From SAR202 cluster bacterium (lineage in GTDB: Bacteria > Chloroflexota > Dehalococcoidia > UBA3495): a DNA stretch of 16,797 bases. The DNA lies in assembly GCA_009392075.1 (NCBI GenBank), contig VFHG01000109.1:1-16797 (forward strand). Reading direction: 5' to 3'. Positions 12,403 to 16,797 of the stretch are shown in pieces. Numbering within the stretch: position 1 is the stretch's first letter; the number at the start of each line of letters is the position of its first letter. The notes under the pieces were generated by a model that saw only the letters and a program-made list of their open reading frames with translations, did no database searches and had not been told where the DNA came from. Both the position numbers and the translations under genes were made by a program.

Positions 12403-15400
12403 CCGGCATCTCCCATTCTGAGGACTTGCTCCACCTGAATCTTTGAACTCAACCACGCCAGCCAGACCACCGTTGCCACAGTGACAACGGCCAAAACCGA
12501 ATAAGAAACGGCCAGCGACAACCAATTAGTCGTGAAGGCCATGGGCGGTGTAACACGTTCGCCCTCTTCAGCCACTTCCATCAGCGGCAAGAGGCTGGTC
12601 CCGATCATTTGGCCCACCCAGGTGCCCAGAACTACTCCACATATGACGATTAAAAACAGATTAAACCACACGATGCCCCGCAGTTGTCCGCCGGTGGAAC
12701 CCAAGGTCCGCAGCAGAGCGAACTCAGTTTGGCGCTCCTTAGTGTCCAGGAACGAGAACAGCATCACGCCCGAACCGGTGGCCAGGGCGACCGCCAAGAA
12801 CAATAACACCAGGAGCGCGCCCCAACCGGCATTGACCAACGGCTGGTCCACTCGGGCCGCGACCATGGCCTCTGAGTCAAAGGTCTCTCTGATGCTGGCG
12901 CCCAACTCCATGATGGACTCGATGACACGGCCGGCCTCTCCGGAATTCACTATTCCATCTAGTGAGGCTGGGTCTGAAACCAGGTCTACCCAAATCTCAT
13001 TGGCCCCGGCCAGGGGGATCGGGCTATGTTGGTTCGAGGCGGCCTCAAAGCTGTTTAGGTCCATCAGAACGAACGGCTTTTCCCCCGGGTCCAGCGTTGG
13101 GAAGTAATCTGCCACACCGGCAATCTTTATCCGGATCGAATAGGTAGACAGCCCCAAGATCACTTCGTCGCCCACCGAGGCGTCGGCCACATCTAAGAAC
13201 TGTCCGTTGACCACTGCAGGCACCGACGGCGCAGTGGGGCCGGGCTGTATGCCCCGCAAACCGACGCCACCGCTGGCCCAACTGTACCTGGTGGAGACCG
13301 GGAACTGAGTCCCGCCGGCCGACACGCTGTTCTCCAAGGCATAAAGCCCGGGCCGGGCGAAATCTTGGATCACCGACCATTCCGCGGAATTTTGGAAATC
13401 GGAAATGGTCACCGGACCTCCTGGCGTCAATGCGTCCAATCGTCCAAGGAACACCGCTCCCAAGTCGTCGGAGCTTGCCGTCCGGAAACGGTCGGTGATT
13501 TGGAACGACTGAAGAGTGAATGGCGGCGCCACTGAGATATTTAGCCTCTGGTTGGAGAACCGGCGCCCAGAGGCGAGCTCAGGGGTAAGGTCAGACTGGA
13601 TACGGTGCCAGCCTGGCTCGGCTAAGCTGCCCAACCAGGTGTCGAAGTACAGTCCACGGGCGTCCTTAATCCTGGCCCATAGATTGGCCCCTGCATCCAG
13701 CCCAGCCGGTTGGACCCAAACAGACAGGCCATTTGCATCGATGGGCAGGGGCAGGCCCAACGGCTCTTGTGGGCCGCCCAGTAGTAGCCCGGCCAACTCT
13801 TCGATCGACTTCCCGTTGGCCAGGTCGTTTCTGAACCAGGCAACCTCCCCGATGTGGGATGCGTCCACCGCTAACACCGAGGTTGGCGAACTGAACCCAG
13901 TGGTGGTGATCTGTCCTCTGGCGCGGTACACATCCGACGCTTGGACCACCTCCGGAATCTCCCTAACATCCACAGCGAATCTTCCGCCCGGTCTCGTGGA
14001 GGAAACGCCGCTGTGGCGGAGCCTCAGATCAGCTCCCGCCGCGTATAGAGACCTCTCTTTCTGGCTCTTCTCTAACGTCGAACTGAAGGCGCTGCCGATG
14101 ACCCCAAGGGCGGTGGCCAATGTTAGCAACACGATCAAGATCCCGGGCACCATCGGGTCTCGGGCCACATGGCGCAGAGCGTGCACCAACCATGAAGGGG
14201 CAAATGGTCCGGCAAGGCGTGACAAGAGCGCCGCGAACCACGGGAATACCCGCATGACGATCAAACCGACCGCAAACAGCCCCAGAACCGGCCCCAACAG
14301 CAGGCTGTAATCGATCTCTAGCTGCTGGGCACCCACCGATTGGACCAGGAACGAACCCCTGCTTTGTATCTGCCACCACAGCAAAAGGATCAAAGCCAAT
14401 ATCAGAATGTCCAAGTAATACCGGTGCAGGAAAGACGCCGTTGGCGGCCTGGCCCCGGTCTGCATTGCCTCCACGATTCCGTGCCTGGCAGCCGCCAACG
14501 TGGCGAATGTGAACACGATGACAGCCAGCGCCCCACCGATCAGCCCGAGCACGACCGCACCCTGGGACACGACCACTGGCACGCCGGAAAGTTCGTCAGC
14601 GCCCCCACCTAGGCTGAAGAACACGTTGCCCAGGACCTTGACGACTCCCATGGCCAGGAACGGTCCGATAATCACCGCAGGAATGGCCAGAAGAAGGCCC
14701 TCTCCTAGGCCCAACATGCCGACCTGCGCCGTGGTGGCGCCTCGGCTTTTCAGCATGGCGATCTCACTGGAGCGGGAACGGACGATCAACCCCGCCACCA
14801 AAGCCAGGTAATACAGCAGTATCCCGGTGATCAAAAACACCACCAAGAACAGGGGCACGCGGGCCAACAGCAATTGTTCGTCGAAATTGCTAAGCAGGGT
14901 GTCCAGCTTGATCTTGAAGCTGGAATTTTTCAGATGGAACCTGATATCGCTTTCGGCCTGAGCTAAAGCCTGTTGCAGGTTTCCCACATCGCTGGCCCGC
15001 AGCCCTTCACGGTCCACGTAGTAGTACCAGGTGAAATCGGTGTAGAGAGTCGGATACTCACCGAGCACCCGGTTATTTATCGCCTCTTCACTGGTGAAGA
15101 GCGGCACGATGGTCCAACGGTCGTTCTGAACGCTGAAATCGGAATCTACCCCATACCAGAATTCATCACCGGGGTCTATGCGCTCAAAGACCCCGGATAT
15201 CCGCACCGGCATGGACGGCGGGTCGGTGAACGAAGCCGCCGGGAAGACATCCATCACCTGGCCGACTTCCAGACCCAAAAGTTGTAGGCCCAACTCGTCG
15301 ACTATCACGTCTACCGGCGTGCCGAGTGGGGCGGATGCGTTCTCCGCTCCAGGCCAACTTCCCTGGGTTATCCTAATCCGGTCAGGCTCGAAACCGGACA

Positions 15401-15821
15401 TGTAGATGATGGAACCCCTGGGCCGAATCTCATTGTCCAGTTCTAATTGGGGGTGTCCCTCAAAATAAAAGGTAGCGGTATCGATCATTCGCGCCTGCCC
15501 TGTCAGATAGGGCGCAAATGGCGCCGCCATACGATTCTCGGCAAAGGCTAGGCGCTCCTGGTAGACCCTGCGCCGTCCGGCAGCGCTGGACGGTTCATCC
15601 TGACTGCTGAAGGACCGGACCGAAATATTTACCTCTTCAGGCGGCGCCTGAAGTAGCTCGTGGCGTAGCGAGGCGTTGGACAGCAAGTCGGAGAAGATCA
15701 CACCGCTGGCCATCAAGGCTACGGCCAGCAATATGCCGCCGAAGAGCACAGCCTCCAACCGCCAACCGGAGACTGCTCTCCGCACAGCCATGACGTAAGC
15801 AAACCGGATCATGGGCATCAT
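12399..15821 (-). CDS. giant FtsX-like ABC transporter permease
   Basis: About 1,140 residues. Near the N-terminus one membrane helix (LEAVLFGGILLAVALMASG) is followed by an extracytoplasmic domain of about 280 residues. A membrane block follows, with the FtsX core RSRSSEIAMLKSRGATTAQV and several more helices. Then comes a second extracytoplasmic domain of about 400 residues, and a final FtsX block (TKERQTEFALLRTLGSTGGQ) with three helices. Duplicated FtsX cores in one chain are known for LolE/MacB-like exporters. The start is uncertain: the ATG at 15821 gives a natural MMPMIRFAYVMAVRR N-terminus, while a GTG at 15857 would overlap the upstream gene by 11 bases; neither has a strong ribosome site. 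The substrate is unknown; lipids, lipoproteins or antimicrobial peptides are family possibilities. Confidence 0.9.
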   Translation of the reverse strand: MMPMIRFAYVMAVRRAVSGWRLEAVLFGGILLAVALMASGVIFSDLLSNASLRHELLQAPPEEVNISVRSFSSQDEPSSAAGRRRVYQERLAFAENRMAAPFAPYLTGQARMIDTATFYFEGHPQLELDNEIRPRGSIIYMSGFEPDRIRITQGSWPGAENASAPLGTPVDVIVDELGLQLLGLEVGQVMDVFPAASFTDPPSMPVRISGVFERIDPGDEFWYGVDSDFSVQNDRWTIVPLFTSEEAINNRVLGEYPTLYTDFTWYYYVDREGLRASDVGNLQQALAQAESDIRFHLKNSSFKIKLDTLLSNFDEQLLLARVPLFLVVFLITGILLYYLALVAGLIVRSRSSEIAMLKSRGATTAQVGMLGLGEGLLLAIPAVIIGPFLAMGVVKVLGNVFFSLGGGADELSGVPVVVSQGAVVLGLIGGALAVIVFTFATLAAARHGIVEAMQTGARPPTASFLHRYYLDILILALILLLWWQIQSRGSFLVQSVGAQQLEIDYSLLLGPVLGLFAVGLIVMRVFPWFAALLSRLAGPFAPSWLVHALRHVARDPMVPGILIVLLTLATALGVIGSAFSSTLEKSQKERSLYAAGADLRLRHSGVSSTRPGGRFAVDVREIPEVVQASDVYRARGQITTTGFSSPTSVLAVDASHIGEVAWFRNDLANGKSIEELAGLLLGGPQEPLGLPLPIDANGLSVWVQPAGLDAGANLWARIKDARGLYFDTWLGSLAEPGWHRIQSDLTPELASGRRFSNQRLNISVAPPFTLQSFQITDRFRTASSDDLGAVFLGRLDALTPGGPVTISDFQNSAEWSVIQDFARPGLYALENSVSAGGTQFPVSTRYSWASGGVGLRGIQPGPTAPSVPAVVNGQFLDVADASVGDEVILGLSTYSIRIKIAGVADYFPTLDPGEKPFVLMDLNSFEAASNQHSPIPLAGANEIWVDLVSDPASLDGIVNSGEAGRVIESIMELGASIRETFDSEAMVAARVDQPLVNAGWGALLVLLFLAVALATGSGVMLFSFLDTKERQTEFALLRTLGSTGGQLRGIVWFNLFLIVICGVVLGTWVGQMIGTSLLPLMEVAEEGERVTPPMAFTTNWLSLAVSYSVLAVVTVATVVWLAWLSSKIQVEQVLRMGDAG

Positions 15822-15846
15822 TCGATGCTGCCGATCTGGGGCATCA

Positions 15847-16797
15847 TCATATGCCACCCCGCAGGACTTCAGCAGTGTTGAGCCGCCGGGCCGCCACCAC
15901 CGCGAATCCGACCGACAATGTTGCTGCCCCCAGCAGTCCAGCCAATACGCCAGCCATCAACCAGCCCTTGACCGACGGCAAGAGCGGCGGCACCGGAGCG
16001 TCTCCTTGGGGTGTCAGGTCGACCAACTCTAGTATCTCCAGACCCGGCCAATAACCCATGGCGGCGCCGGCGGCGATGGCCAACACCGCGATAATCATTC
16101 GCTCGGCGGCCAATGACAGAAAAAATTGTCTGCTTGAGAATCCGAGGACCCTGGCAACGGCCAGGTCCATCCGCCCCGTCCGTATCGACACCAAAGAATG
16201 GACGGTCAAGGTGAGCAGCACGACGATCCCAATGGCCGCCATGCTGAAGATGGTCAGACCGTCCCAGCCGCCGCCGGCAAGGGGGTTGCGCTCAGCCAAT
16301 GCAGCAGTCGCCTCGCCATCTCTAACCGTGATAAGTCCGGGCGCGGCTTCGGCTATCTGTAAGATTACCTGGCTACGGTCAGCATCTTCGTCTAGGGCCA
16401 ACCACATCTCGTTGGGCTCGTCCGAAATACTACTGGGCAGGCGCCGGGCGTACTCCTGGAAATCAGTGAGGTCTACGATAAAGAACGGCTTACGGTCAGG
16501 TATCAGCGTTGGGAAATGGGTGGTTATTCCTACGAACCTCACGGGCACAGCTAAATTGCCCAATTCCACTCGTACCTGTTGACCTACCTGGAATTCCGGC
16601 CCGCCGATCGCAGGCAAGGGGGACGGTCCAGCCGGCAGAAGCACTCCACGCTGTCCGTTGGAGATCGACACGGTCCAAGAGAACCGCAGGCCCGACCCAC
16701 CACTCCGTGCGCTTGACCGGGCATGTTCGGCCAAATCCGGGGCGGCCCCCTGGTTGGCCAATGGCTCCCAAGGGGTCGAACCTTCGAACCCTTCTAT
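15847..16797 (-). CDS. second FtsX-like permease, C-terminal part (5' end outside window)
   Basis: The frame is open to the right edge, and 316 residues are visible. They begin in an extracytoplasmic domain and end with an FtsX block: a helix around GLTIFSMAAIGIVVLLTL, the cytoplasmic coupling stretch RTGRMDLAVARVLGFSSRQF, a helix around MIIAVLAIAAGAAMGYW and a final helix ending in RRLNTAEVLRGGI. The stretch HFPTLIPDRKPFFIVDL matches DYFPTLDPGEKPFVLMDL in the next permease, as do the flanking parts, so the two genes are paralogues. Its stop lies within the possible start region of the next permease, which implies co-translation. With both ATPases, the operon would encode a four-component or heteromeric exporter. 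Its full size cannot be seen here. Confidence 0.85.
   Translation of the reverse strand: MEGFEGSTPWEPLANQGAAPDLAEHARSSARSGGSGLRFSWTVSISNGQRGVLLPAGPSPLPAIGGPEFQVGQQVRVELGNLAVPVRFVGITTHFPTLIPDRKPFFIVDLTDFQEYARRLPSSISDEPNEMWLALDEDADRSQVILQIAEAAPGLITVRDGEATAALAERNPLAGGGWDGLTIFSMAAIGIVVLLTLTVHSLVSIRTGRMDLAVARVLGFSSRQFFLSLAAERMIIAVLAIAAGAAMGYWPGLEILELVDLTPQGDAPVPPLLPSVKGWLMAGVLAGLLGAATLSVGFAVVAARRLNTAEVLRGGI

Noticed and set aside
12403..12525. 41-residue N-terminal extension of the AbrB-tailed ATPase
   Set aside because: It lies inside the permease gene and has no ATPase-like sequence; the ATGA overlap start fits the operon pattern.
1..16797. CRISPR arrays, insertion sequences, tRNA or rRNA genes, phage genes
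   Set aside because: I found no spaced direct repeats, transposase-like proteins, cloverleaf-like sequences or rRNA-like stretches in the window.

Overview
The window looks like a chromosomal segment of an uncultured Chloroflexota bacterium, most likely of the marine SAR202 type. This rests on four divergent luciferase-like flavin/F420 monooxygenase paralogues within 8 kb, an expansion regarded as typical of SAR202, together with moderately high GC, class-III-like zinc alcohol dehydrogenase, NHL-repeat and very large FtsX-type permease genes. The taxonomic placement is inference; no marker gene is present.

Layout. (1) 2-1867, plus strand: the tail of a TldD/PmbA-type metalloprotease, a GNAT acetyltransferase and a zinc-dependent alcohol dehydrogenase. 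(2) 2010-8458, minus strand: a tightly packed run of eight genes, probably one operon, read from high to low coordinate. It starts with a conserved protein that accompanies UGSC proteins, followed by a UGSC-family selenoprotein whose active-site codon is an in-frame TGA, an NHL beta-propeller protein, monooxygenase LLM3, a small membrane protein, monooxygenase LLM2, a PaaI-type thioesterase and monooxygenase LLM1. A near-consensus sigma70 promoter lies just upstream of the first gene. (3) 8775-10413, minus strand: monooxygenase LLM4 with its own consensus promoter and a clear intrinsic terminator, preceded by a small cupin gene. (4) 10754-16797, minus strand: an ABC export system made of two giant FtsX-like permeases (one cut by the window end) and two ATPases, all overlapping or touching, ended by an intrinsic terminator. 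One ATPase carries a C-terminal AbrB/SpoVT-like domain.

The most important point is that the UGSC gene would be called as two pieces, or as a truncated gene, by a standard gene finder. The TGA at 7069-7071 is flanked by perfectly family-like sequence on both sides (U-G-S-C, then T-A-C-S), and it is followed by a stem-loop with the spacing and apical G expected of a bacterial SECIS element. I therefore read it as one 189-residue selenoprotein. Its operon partners (monooxygenases, thioesterase, NHL protein) suggest a redox catabolic module for an unidentified organic substrate. That functional link is inference from gene order only.
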